NCBI GenBank assembly: GCA_027324025.1
Contig: DAHVYW010000135.1
Location: forward strand, 1 to 22,218
DNA: 22,218 nucleotides
Source of the DNA: JAJZQD01 sp021847735
Lineage (GTDB): Bacteria; Bacillota; Thermincolia; Thermincolales; UBA2595
Direction of reading: 5' to 3'
Below, in pieces: positions 15,862-22,218 of the stretch. Each line of letters begins with the position of its first letter. Position 1 is the stretch's first letter. Under the pieces are notes generated by a model, which saw only the letters and a list, made by a program, of their open reading frames with translations, made no database searches and was not told the origin of the DNA. The position numbers and the translations under genes were made by a program.

Positions 15862-16167
15862 TTAAATTTTAATAAATCCCAGGTCCTTAACAATACTCAC
15901 TGCAGAGGTGGGGCGGTTGTCATCGACCAGTGTCCGGTAGTCGTCGGTTAAGGTAAAGACATCCTTTTGAAGCTTTCCTTCTTCAAGCAGCTCCACAAAC
16001 CGCTCCAGGTTTTTTCGCTTAATAACTGCACCTGGGTTTGCCACAGTCGATACGTGTATTTCGTCGTCAGTCACTTTTGTCACCGTAAAGGTTTTATTTC
16101 CTGCTATATACGGAATCACGGAACCCGGTTTGTACTTTTTTTTGACATCGCTCCAATTTAACGGCAT
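15862..16167 (-). CDS. 101-residue protein, paralogue b (family not recognised)
   Basis: The start is the ATG at 16167 (MPLNWSDVKKKY), with AAGGAGGA seven bases upstream; the longer frame from 16224 is not used because this site is far better and because the paralogue is then the same length. I do not know the family. It is rich in predicted beta strands (SVIPYIAGNKTFTVTKVTDDEIHVST) and ends in a helical part with LTDDYRTLVDDNRPTSAVSIVKDLG. No Cys, signal peptide or membrane segment is present, so it is cytoplasmic. Between the tubulin-like and MoxR-vWA genes it could be an adaptor or subunit of the tubulin-like assembly. Confidence 0.82.
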   Translation of the reverse strand: MPLNWSDVKKKYKPGSVIPYIAGNKTFTVTKVTDDEIHVSTVANPGAVIKRKNLERFVELLEEGKLQKDVFTLTDDYRTLVDDNRPTSAVSIVKDLGFIKI

Positions 16168-16203
16168 AGCTGCTTCCTCCTTAGATTTTTTGTTAATGTG
16201 TTC

Positions 16204-16239
16204 GGAGAATCCCGCAGCCGCCAAACAACGGGATTCTCC
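16204..16239 (-). other. Eleven-pair hairpin between the paired small genes
   Basis: GGAGAATCCCG (16204-16214) and CGGGATTCTCC (16229-16239) pair perfectly with a 14-base loop. There is no T tract on either strand. It follows the stop of paralogue a and precedes the ribosome site of paralogue b, and may set their expression ratio or be a processing site. Confidence 0.7.
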
Positions 16240-16281
16240 TGCACATCCCCGGTTACAGAAAAGTATCTTAGTATTGGTTAC

Positions 16282-16587
16282 TTATGGTTTAATGTACCCA
16301 AGGTCTTTGAGAATACTTATCGCGGAGGTGGCACGGTTATCTTCCACCAGGGTCCGGTAATCATCTGTCAATGTGGCAAGTTCCGTACTGACTCTTTTCG
16401 TTTCGATAAGCATAACCATCCGCTCAAGGTTCTCACGTTTAATTGGGGCATTGGGATTGGCCGGCGTAGATACAAACACTTCATCATCAGTTACCTTTGT
16501 CACTTTAAATTTTTTGCCCCCGGCGATAAAAGAAACTAAAGCCCCATTGCGATACTTGTTTTTCACATTGTCCCAATCTAATGACAT
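16282..16587 (-). CDS. 101-residue protein, paralogue a (family not recognised)
   Basis: Two ATGs are possible, 16593 and 16587; the second (MSLDWDNVKNKY) has AAGGA nine bases upstream and gives exactly 101 residues, the same as paralogue b, so I prefer it. The two proteins align end to end without large gaps: W-x-x-V-K-x-K-Y, FIAGGKKFKVTKVTDDEVFVST, IKRENLERMVMLIE and LTDDYRTLVEDNRATSAISILKDLG. The shared C-terminal block is the best conserved part and may be an interaction surface. It starts 24 bases after the second tubulin-like gene, so translation is probably coupled to it. Function is unknown. Confidence 0.83.
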   Translation of the reverse strand: MSLDWDNVKNKYRNGALVSFIAGGKKFKVTKVTDDEVFVSTPANPNAPIKRENLERMVMLIETKRVSTELATLTDDYRTLVEDNRATSAISILKDLGYIKP

Positions 16588-16611
16588 TTTCATTCTTCCT
16601 TTCTAACGCTG

Positions 16612-18102
16612 TTAACCCGCACCGCCGACCAATTCATGCGGGAGAGCAATCCAGCAGGCACAACCCCAAATGCATTCCCCTGCCTGGCCTTCAAACCTGA
16701 TTGACGGTTCGGAGACCATTACACCCACGTCCAGCAAGAACGAGTGCATCAGAAGTTTCTCCGTATCATCTTTTCCGTTGTACTTGGCCTTAGCTTCCGA
16801 ATACAGGCTTAAATCCACTTTACTCATTTGTGGAAGGAGAACTTCGATTTCCTGGCTTTTGCCGTCCACATGAAAGACTTCTACGTTATCTGCGAATTCA
16901 GAAAAGGTACTTTTGATTTTGTTGTCCAGTGAATTGCTGGCAGCAGATTTCAGCCCTTTCACATGGATTCCCATGTAATCCGCCTTGAACCCTTTCTTTA
17001 TTCCGTTAAATGACCCTTTAATATCGAGCCACTTGTCGATTTTTTCGCTGGGCTTAAGGACGGACAGGAGGTTTATCCAGTTATTTCCGGCAGTCATGTT
17101 TGTAGTCATCGGCGGCCAATTCTCAGTGGAGTTATTTAACCAGCCCGAAAAGGCCAGGGTGTTCCACGCGTGAAACCCCGATTCCCTGGTGATAAAGCTG
17201 GCCACAGCCTCGTCAATTATTGCATTGGTTGCTTCGATATCACTGGTTGCCTGCCAGGCAGGTTCCTGCGAAACCATAACAAACCCACCGGTGAACGGAA
17301 CATCGTAAAGATCTCCCCAAACCGCTGTAACCCCTTTATTTTTGTTTTCATCGTTCATCAGGTCGATTTCGTTCAAAACGGCAAATAGGTTTCCGTCCCG
17401 GTTTTCTATGGGGTCTCCGTTGCACGGCAGCACACCTATGCCAACTACCGGAACCGATCGTCCAAGCTTCACATTGCTCAGGTGGCGGACAAAGTCTACC
17501 ACCATCCCACTGCCTGTACCTCCGCCAAGGCTGAAGACAATAAATACTATTGGCGAAAGCTCCGAGTCCCGTACGCTTTGAGCGAAATCTTTCATATCCT
17601 GTTCCAGTATCCCGTCATCATAATAAGCCTTTCCGTAAATAGCTTTTGCCACGCCCCGCGGAAAAGATTCCCCGGGTGACGGTAAATGCTGGTCGACAGG
17701 TATCCAGGGGTCAAAGTTGGGGTTCCAGTAATAGCGTGGGTATTCCCTCTTAAGAAATTCCCTGTACCGCTGTAACGTGGCAAACAGGTCGTTTCTGTCA
17801 GGGACCTGCAAAGCCCTGGTGCAAACCTGAACCTTATCGGCGGGCAGTCCGCCCGCTAAACCCCCGAGGCCCTGCAGGTCCTGTTCGCCGATATCGACCA
17901 CCAAACCGGTAAACTTGCTCCCGTCACCTTGCAGATAAGCTGCCAAAGGTCCTTGCAATAATGCCCGCACTACCCCGGCACCGGTTTTCCCCAAACCCAC
18001 TACGTGTAGGGAAAAAGGACCTTGTCCGCCGCTATCCGGCCCACGCGCGATTCGCCCAGCAATTCGCTTTTCCAGAGGATTGCTTGTCGCATTTTTTTTC
18101 AT
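16612..18102 (-). CDS. Tubulin/FtsZ-superfamily GTPase, paralogue 2
   Basis: 496 residues, ATG at 18102 with GGGGAAGGTG upstream. It carries the tubulin signature GGGTGSG at residues 193-199, after a hydrophobic strand, and an N-terminal nucleotide-binding-like GLGKTGAGVV near 36-45. NEIDLMNDENKNKGVTAVWGDL and DIGEQD are shared with paralogue 1. The length exceeds FtsZ (about 350-390) and is nearer tubulin. It is expected to bind GTP and polymerise in the cytoplasm. KGFKADYMGIHV might be the T7-loop equivalent needed for hydrolysis, which is uncertain. The C-terminus has FEGQAGECIWGCACW with Cys477, Cys481 and Cys483, unusual for a tubulin and identical in the paralogue. It is not a cell-division FtsZ. 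Confidence 0.85.
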   Translation of the reverse strand: MKKNATSNPLEKRIAGRIARGPDSGGQGPFSLHVVGLGKTGAGVVRALLQGPLAAYLQGDGSKFTGLVVDIGEQDLQGLGGLAGGLPADKVQVCTRALQVPDRNDLFATLQRYREFLKREYPRYYWNPNFDPWIPVDQHLPSPGESFPRGVAKAIYGKAYYDDGILEQDMKDFAQSVRDSELSPIVFIVFSLGGGTGSGMVVDFVRHLSNVKLGRSVPVVGIGVLPCNGDPIENRDGNLFAVLNEIDLMNDENKNKGVTAVWGDLYDVPFTGGFVMVSQEPAWQATSDIEATNAIIDEAVASFITRESGFHAWNTLAFSGWLNNSTENWPPMTTNMTAGNNWINLLSVLKPSEKIDKWLDIKGSFNGIKKGFKADYMGIHVKGLKSAASNSLDNKIKSTFSEFADNVEVFHVDGKSQEIEVLLPQMSKVDLSLYSEAKAKYNGKDDTEKLLMHSFLLDVGVMVSEPSIRFEGQAGECIWGCACWIALPHELVGGAG

Positions 18103-18130
18103 CTACACCTTCCCCTTTTAATTCGATTGA

Positions 18131-18153
18131 AGTATACTGATAGTTAAAACTAT
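18131..18153. promoter_or_regulatory. Small AT-rich palindromes in the gap between the tubulin-like genes
   Basis: AGTATACT (18131-18138) and ATAGTTAAAACTAT (18140-18153) are adjacent palindromes in a 108-bp gap, the widest in this part of the cluster. They could be an operator or an internal promoter for the second tubulin-like gene. They are short enough to be chance. Confidence 0.25.
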
Positions 18154-18210
18154 TTTTATTTCAATTAGCATCTGATTTTGGCCTTACTGTCCATCGGCCT
18201 GAACGTGCCA

Positions 18211-19860
18211 CTATTTCGGGGTAGCCGCCTTGGTAGCAGCCAACGGCGCTATCCCAGCTTTTAGGATAGTGGCACGGTCCGGGGCCTCCGCTGCTCTACC
18301 GGTTACGACATCATACGGAACGGCAATCCAGCAAGCGCATCCCCAAATGCATTCCCCTGCCTGTCCCTCAAACCGGATGGACGGTTCGGAAACCAGTACT
18401 CCCACATCAAGCAGGAACGAGTGCATCAGGAGCTTCTGTGTATCGTCTTCTATTTTCTCGTATTTGTCACGGATATCTGTGAAAAAGCTGAGGTCCGTTT
18501 TGCTGACACCGGGCACAACTACATCTGCAAAGCTCGTAAGTACGTCAAACATTTCCTCGTGGTAAATGCCGATATTGTCTGCCCCTCCGTCAACATAGCG
18601 TGTCATCTTCTCGCCCAGCTGTGCATCCAGCTGCTGAGTCCAAATACCCCTGGGGGCGCTGACGTGACATTCCATATAATCCGTATGGAAACCTTGTTTT
18701 AACGGTATTAAATCCGGCATTTTGTCAACCCACTTGGAAATTTCGCTTCTAAATAAACCGGCGCCCTCTCCCGGAAGAACCGCTACTGCCGGGTGTAGGA
18801 ATTTGTTGGCTGAGAAAACAGTAAAACATTTTTCATTACGCGGTACAAATTCATGCGGGGCAGCCATTAAACCCAAAGGCCTCATTGATTTGAAGAATAC
18901 CCGCCCTTCATCTGCTGTAATAAATCTTGCCAGGCAGTCATCGACAAACTTTGTTGTAACTTTCATCTTGTGAGGGGTCCCAGCTTTGGCAGTAGACGCA
19001 TAATACGACAGTCTCTCCCAGGCCGGCTGCAGCGGAACCATCATAAAACCGCCGGTGAACGGGTTCGCATACAAATCGCCCCATACGGCTGTAACACCTT
19101 TATTTTTGTTCTCGTCAACCATGAGGTCTATTTCGTTTAGAGCCGGGTAGAGGTTAGCTCCCCTTTTCTCTTCGGGGTCACCTTCGCACGGGAGGAATCC
19201 GAGACCGCAAACCGGAATTCCCCGGCCAAGCTTAACATTAGCCAGGTGGCGCGCCAGATCTACTACCATCCCACTTCCGGTACCACCGGCAAACGAGAAG
19301 GCTAAATAGACTAATGGCGGCAAATAAGACTCACGGACACTGTCAGCAAAATCGGTTAATTCTTTATCAAGAATCTTGTCATCGTAATATGCTTTTCCAT
19401 AAATTGCTTTGGCCAGCCCGCGCGGGAATGATTCGCCTGCTTTCGGCATTTGTATGTCCGCCGGAATCCATGGATCAAAGTTGGGGTTCCAATAATAACG
19501 GGGATATTCTCTTTTAAGAAATTCCCGGTACCTTTGCAGAGTTGCAAAAAGCTCGTTTCTTTCCGGGACGGGCAAAGCTACGGTCCTTAGCTGCACTCTG
19601 TCTGTCGGAATACCGCGTTCAGTCAGGCGCTGTAAAAAATCATTGTAATGGTCCATGGTACGCAGAATGTCCTGCTCCCCAATGTCGATGGCCAAGGCCG
19701 TAAATCTGGAGCGGGGGTCTTCCAGCGAGTCCTCTATAGAGCCTGTCCGTAATATGGCGTGAATAAAATCAGCACCGGATTTCCCGACACCGACAATGTG
19801 GGTCGAATGAGGAGATTGTACCCCGGAACTACTGTGATACATACTTTTGGTTGCACTCAT
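18211..19860 (-). CDS. Tubulin/FtsZ-superfamily GTPase, paralogue 1
   Basis: 549 residues, ATG at 19860 with AGGAGGG about nine bases upstream. It fits the tubulin signature [SAG]GGTG[SA]G as AGGTGSG at 191-197; paralogue 2 has GGGTGSG. The nucleotide-binding start is VGVGKSGADF near 23-32. Blocks nearly identical to paralogue 2 are LQRYREFLKREYPRYYWNPN (109-128), AKAIYGKAYYDD, and SEPSIRFEGQAGECIWGCAC with Cys504, Cys508 and Cys510. Between them the middle region is more diverged and longer here, and the C-terminal 40 residues form an Ala/Thr-rich tail of the kind used for partner binding in FtsZ. The pair probably forms a heteropolymer like alpha/beta tubulin or BtubA/B. It follows the amidase by 37 bases. 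Confidence 0.86.
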   Translation of the reverse strand: MSATKSMYHSSSGVQSPHSTHIVGVGKSGADFIHAILRTGSIEDSLEDPRSRFTALAIDIGEQDILRTMDHYNDFLQRLTERGIPTDRVQLRTVALPVPERNELFATLQRYREFLKREYPRYYWNPNFDPWIPADIQMPKAGESFPRGLAKAIYGKAYYDDKILDKELTDFADSVRESYLPPLVYLAFSFAGGTGSGMVVDLARHLANVKLGRGIPVCGLGFLPCEGDPEEKRGANLYPALNEIDLMVDENKNKGVTAVWGDLYANPFTGGFMMVPLQPAWERLSYYASTAKAGTPHKMKVTTKFVDDCLARFITADEGRVFFKSMRPLGLMAAPHEFVPRNEKCFTVFSANKFLHPAVAVLPGEGAGLFRSEISKWVDKMPDLIPLKQGFHTDYMECHVSAPRGIWTQQLDAQLGEKMTRYVDGGADNIGIYHEEMFDVLTSFADVVVPGVSKTDLSFFTDIRDKYEKIEDDTQKLLMHSFLLDVGVLVSEPSIRFEGQAGECIWGCACWIAVPYDVVTGRAAEAPDRATILKAGIAPLAATKAATPK

Positions 19861-19897
19861 GAAAATGTCCCTCCTAATAATTTTTTAATGAATTGTT

Positions 19898-20944
19898 TTA
19901 TGCACCGGCCGTCTTGGTTTTACCGCTATTGGGAATCCCGGGAATGGGGCACTCTGCTGTTCCCGCCTCACTTCTTGTAATTTTTTCAACGTTTTCCCGG
20001 GCCTTTTCCGCTTCAGTTACCCATGTCCGATAGAATTCGTACGGACACTCCGCAAACCCCCGGTCTCCTTCGTTTGATTGTATTGTTGCGGTATAGCCCC
20101 GGTGGAGCAGTTTAAAGAGATGATTCTGTGACTGCATGTTTTTCCTGGCATCACGAATTTGAGATACGGAGAGTTGAGCAAACTGGATACCGTTTTCTTC
20201 TTCCCCGCATTCTCCAAGAGTCCGTCCGTCAAAGCCGATGATTGCTGAATGACCAAAATAGGAATAGACTCCGTCGTTGCCGGCAGCGTTCGATACAGCA
20301 ACATAGCAGTTATTGGCCCAAGCCATGGCCTTGGCCATAAGGATTTGCTGCTCCTTAGCCGGGTACATGTAGCCCTGGCACCTTACTACCAGTTCGGCGC
20401 CCCTCATAACACAGTCGCGCCAGATTTCCGGATAGTTCCCGTCGTCACAGATAATGAGGCTGATTTTGAGTCCTTTAGGGCCTGTTGAGACATAGGTCCT
20501 GTCACCGGGATACCACGGTTCAATTGGGCACCATGGCATGATTTTTCTATATTTCTGAACTATTTCCCCTTTGTTGTTTATTAGGACAAGAGTGTTGTAC
20601 GGCACTTTTTTAGGATGTCCTTCATGTTTTTCCCCGGTTAATGAGAACACCCCCCAAACGCCGGCTTTCTTGCAAGCATCTGCAAAGATTTCGGTCTCCT
20701 CGCCAGGAACTGTCGCGGATAATTCCATCATTTCAGAAGCATCATAGAATATCCCGTGGGTGCTGTACTCCGGGAAAATTACCAGGTCCATCCCGGGGAG
20801 GCCCAGTTTCATGCCTTGGATTAAGCTTGCGATATTCCTGCAATTGTCAAGGACACCCTTTTTTGTATGTAGGCGAGGCATTTTGTAATTAACTACGGCT
20901 ACGCCAACGCAATCAGCACTGCTTGAAATATCTCCATGTCTCAT
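19898..20944 (-). CDS. amiE: Aliphatic amidase (AmiE type)
   Basis: 348 residues, the family length. ATG at 20944 (MRHGDISSS) with AAAGGTGAG upstream. It hydrolyses short aliphatic amides such as acetamide to the acid and ammonia, in the cytoplasm. The nitrilase-superfamily triad is at the canonical positions: Glu59 in FPEYSTHG, Lys134 in KYRKIMPWCP and Cys166 in IICDDGNYPE. Similarity to Pseudomonas AmiE is high along the whole length, including YMYPAKEQQ and GFDGRTLGECGEEE. It lies between the Clp-type ATPase and the first tubulin-like gene, on the same strand. Release of ammonia fits the sigma-54 promoter upstream. Whether it works with the tubulin-like assembly or only shares the operon cannot be decided from sequence. 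Confidence 0.93.
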   Translation of the reverse strand: MRHGDISSSADCVGVAVVNYKMPRLHTKKGVLDNCRNIASLIQGMKLGLPGMDLVIFPEYSTHGIFYDASEMMELSATVPGEETEIFADACKKAGVWGVFSLTGEKHEGHPKKVPYNTLVLINNKGEIVQKYRKIMPWCPIEPWYPGDRTYVSTGPKGLKISLIICDDGNYPEIWRDCVMRGAELVVRCQGYMYPAKEQQILMAKAMAWANNCYVAVSNAAGNDGVYSYFGHSAIIGFDGRTLGECGEEENGIQFAQLSVSQIRDARKNMQSQNHLFKLLHRGYTATIQSNEGDRGFAECPYEFYRTWVTEAEKARENVEKITRSEAGTAECPIPGIPNSGKTKTAGA

Positions 20945-21060
20945 GCTCTACTCACCTTTCACAATGAAATTGGATTTTAGACGTTTTCTACCCATATTAA
21001 GTAAATCCAGTCTTGAATTCCCACAAATTAACCACCCCCTTTTGTACCTGTTTTCGACGG

Positions 21061-22086
21061 TTATTGTTCAATTCTGGTTAGAACAATTCTCGATTGGTCG
21101 GCCTTTCCGAGGTAATTAATAAACCCTTCATCAGTTGACTGTTCAGTTAACAACTCCGACAAGGGTGCTTCGATAAATTGCCGTATCACTCTTTGTAATG
21201 CCCTTCCACCGTAATGTTTGTCAAAGCCTTTTTCTATCAGGAAAGTCCTGGCTGACTTTTCAAGCTGCAATTGACAGTTGTACTTTTCAAGCCTCCCATT
21301 TATTCGTTCCATTATTAAATCAACCAACTTGTTCAGGGTATCCGTTTCCAGCCAGTTAAAAACTATTACATCCTGGATTCGGTTTAAAAATTCGGGGCTG
21401 AAATATTTTTCAATTTCTCTTTTGATGATGCTTTTGGCAAGCAGCATGCCACTCCCGTCAGCCCAATTACTTGGATTTATATACCTGATTACCCGTTTAA
21501 TCAAAAACTCAATTTTTTTATCTATGAACTGGTATATTTCCCGCGCGCCTATGTTGCCGGTCATGAAAATCAAAGTGTTGCGAAAATCTATTCTTTGTTC
21601 CCCTGAGGCCATTGTCAACATACCGTTATCAAAAATGTTCAGCAGTGTTTGAATCACCTGGGGGCTGGCCTTTTCTATTTCGTCAAAGAGAATTATTCCG
21701 GGTCTGCTGAACATACCTTCTATTTTCTCTTTATCCAGTATTGTTAAACCTTCTTTACTGCCCACGTACCCCGGAGGTGAACCCGTGAGCGCAGCAGCAT
21801 AATGGTCAAGGGACAATGTGTTCATGTCTACTCTGCAATAAGCCTGCCGGTTCCCATGGATTGCTTCAGCCAAAACTTTAACAGTCTCTGTCTTGCCGAC
21901 ACCTGTTGGACCAAGAAACATGGCAATATATAAAGGCTTGTCCTGGTCAGATATATCCGCTTTAATAATTTTTAGCATATTTTCTATGGCATTCATTGCT
22001 GCTTCTTGCCCTAAGATCTTGCTTCGCAGGTGTTTCATAACCTCGTCAACATTGAATTGAAATCTCATCTCCCTGCACAACTCCAT
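21061..22086 (-). CDS. Single-ring Clp-type AAA+ ATPase (ClpB/ClpA D2-like)
   Basis: 341 residues. Walker A is GPTGVGKT (59-66), the substrate-gripping pore loop GYVGS (106-110), Walker B IILFDEIEKA (131-140), sensor 1 FMTGN, an arginine finger in FSPEFLNRIQDV, and sensor 2 GGRAL in the C-terminal small domain. It corresponds to the second ring of ClpA/ClpB without the N-domain, first ring or middle domain. I do not see a ClpX zinc finger or a ClpP-docking IGF-type loop, so it probably unfolds or disassembles rather than feeding ClpP. First gene of the cluster, 116 bases before amiE. Start uncertain: ATG at 22086 has no good ribosome site, and ATG at 22068 has AGGGAG directly abutting. By analogy with ClpX acting on FtsZ, it may remodel the tubulin-like polymer. 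Confidence 0.88.
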   Translation of the reverse strand: MELCREMRFQFNVDEVMKHLRSKILGQEAAMNAIENMLKIIKADISDQDKPLYIAMFLGPTGVGKTETVKVLAEAIHGNRQAYCRVDMNTLSLDHYAAALTGSPPGYVGSKEGLTILDKEKIEGMFSRPGIILFDEIEKASPQVIQTLLNIFDNGMLTMASGEQRIDFRNTLIFMTGNIGAREIYQFIDKKIEFLIKRVIRYINPSNWADGSGMLLAKSIIKREIEKYFSPEFLNRIQDVIVFNWLETDTLNKLVDLIMERINGRLEKYNCQLQLEKSARTFLIEKGFDKHYGGRALQRVIRQFIEAPLSELLTEQSTDEGFINYLGKADQSRIVLTRIEQ

Positions 22087-22140
22087 ATCTTACGAATTAA
22101 ACGCCCTTTTCCGAAGTAGCTTCTCGTTTTATGAATTAAT

Positions 22141-22157
22141 TGCAAAAATTATGCCAA
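22141..22157 (-). promoter_or_regulatory. Sigma-54 (-24/-12) promoter of the cluster
   Basis: On the minus strand TTGGCATAATTTTTGCA matches the RpoN/SigL consensus TTGGCACNNNNNTTGCW with exact spacing between GG and GC. Transcription would start near 22131, about 45 bases before the first gene. Sigma-54 promoters need an ATP-driven enhancer-binding protein; its site and gene would be beyond the right edge. Confidence 0.7.
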
Positions 22158-22218
22158 GCACGAAATAGGACCCCTAAATCCCGAGAATACTAAACTGCTG
22201 ATAAATAACTCTCACAGA

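Noticed and set aside
9021..22086. Reading the cluster as a defence system of the vWA-MoxR-associated type
   Set aside because: There is no effector such as a nuclease, caspase-like protease or toxin domain, and the amidase is a standard metabolic enzyme.

Overview
The window looks like the chromosome of a low-to-mid G+C Gram-positive, probably spore-forming anaerobe of the Pelotomaculum/Desulfotomaculum type. The reasons are strong AGGAGG-type ribosome binding sites, frequent TTG and GTG starts, a SipW/TasA-type secretion locus, an AsnO-length asparagine synthase and a PRK06851-like spore-former ATPase. The organism is an inference from gene content; no rRNA is present.

Left part (1-4200). 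A probable group II intron 5' end runs off the left edge on the minus strand. It is followed by an initiator tRNA-Met with its terminator. A long leader with an attenuator-like terminator precedes a complete asnB on the plus strand. Beyond asnB lie two damaged genes: a STAS-domain gene with a one-base frameshift in a G run (minus), and the first quarter of a P-loop ATPase (plus).

Middle part (4209-8480, minus strand). This is a surface-fibre operon: sipW signal peptidase, two TasA/camelysin-like secreted proteins, a membrane-anchored protein with a Gly/Thr/Asp-rich repeat tail, and another TasA-like protein whose start and body are separated by a one-base shift in a run of ten A. A perfect 24-bp inverted repeat brackets exactly the two TasA-like genes next to sipW, so this segment may be invertible. 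Strong intergenic hairpins separate the genes.

Right part (8668-22157, minus strand). One long same-strand cluster of eleven genes has a textbook sigma-54 promoter in front of its first gene and a terminator after its last. In transcription order it encodes a single-ring Clp-type AAA+ ATPase, an AmiE-type aliphatic amidase, two tubulin/FtsZ-superfamily GTPases, two paralogous 101-residue proteins, a MoxR ATPase fused to a vWA domain, two paralogous radical SAM proteins, a CobW/COG0523 GTPase, a stand-alone MoxR ATPase and a 71-residue Cys-containing protein. Four families occur as pairs. This cluster is the most interesting content: it joins a cytoskeletal-type GTPase pair to MoxR-vWA remodelling, radical SAM chemistry and metal delivery. 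My working model, which is inference, is a nitrogen- or stress-inducible tubulin-like assembly that is matured by the MoxR/vWA, radical SAM and CobW proteins and remodelled by the Clp-type ATPase, with amidase as enzymatic partner or cargo.
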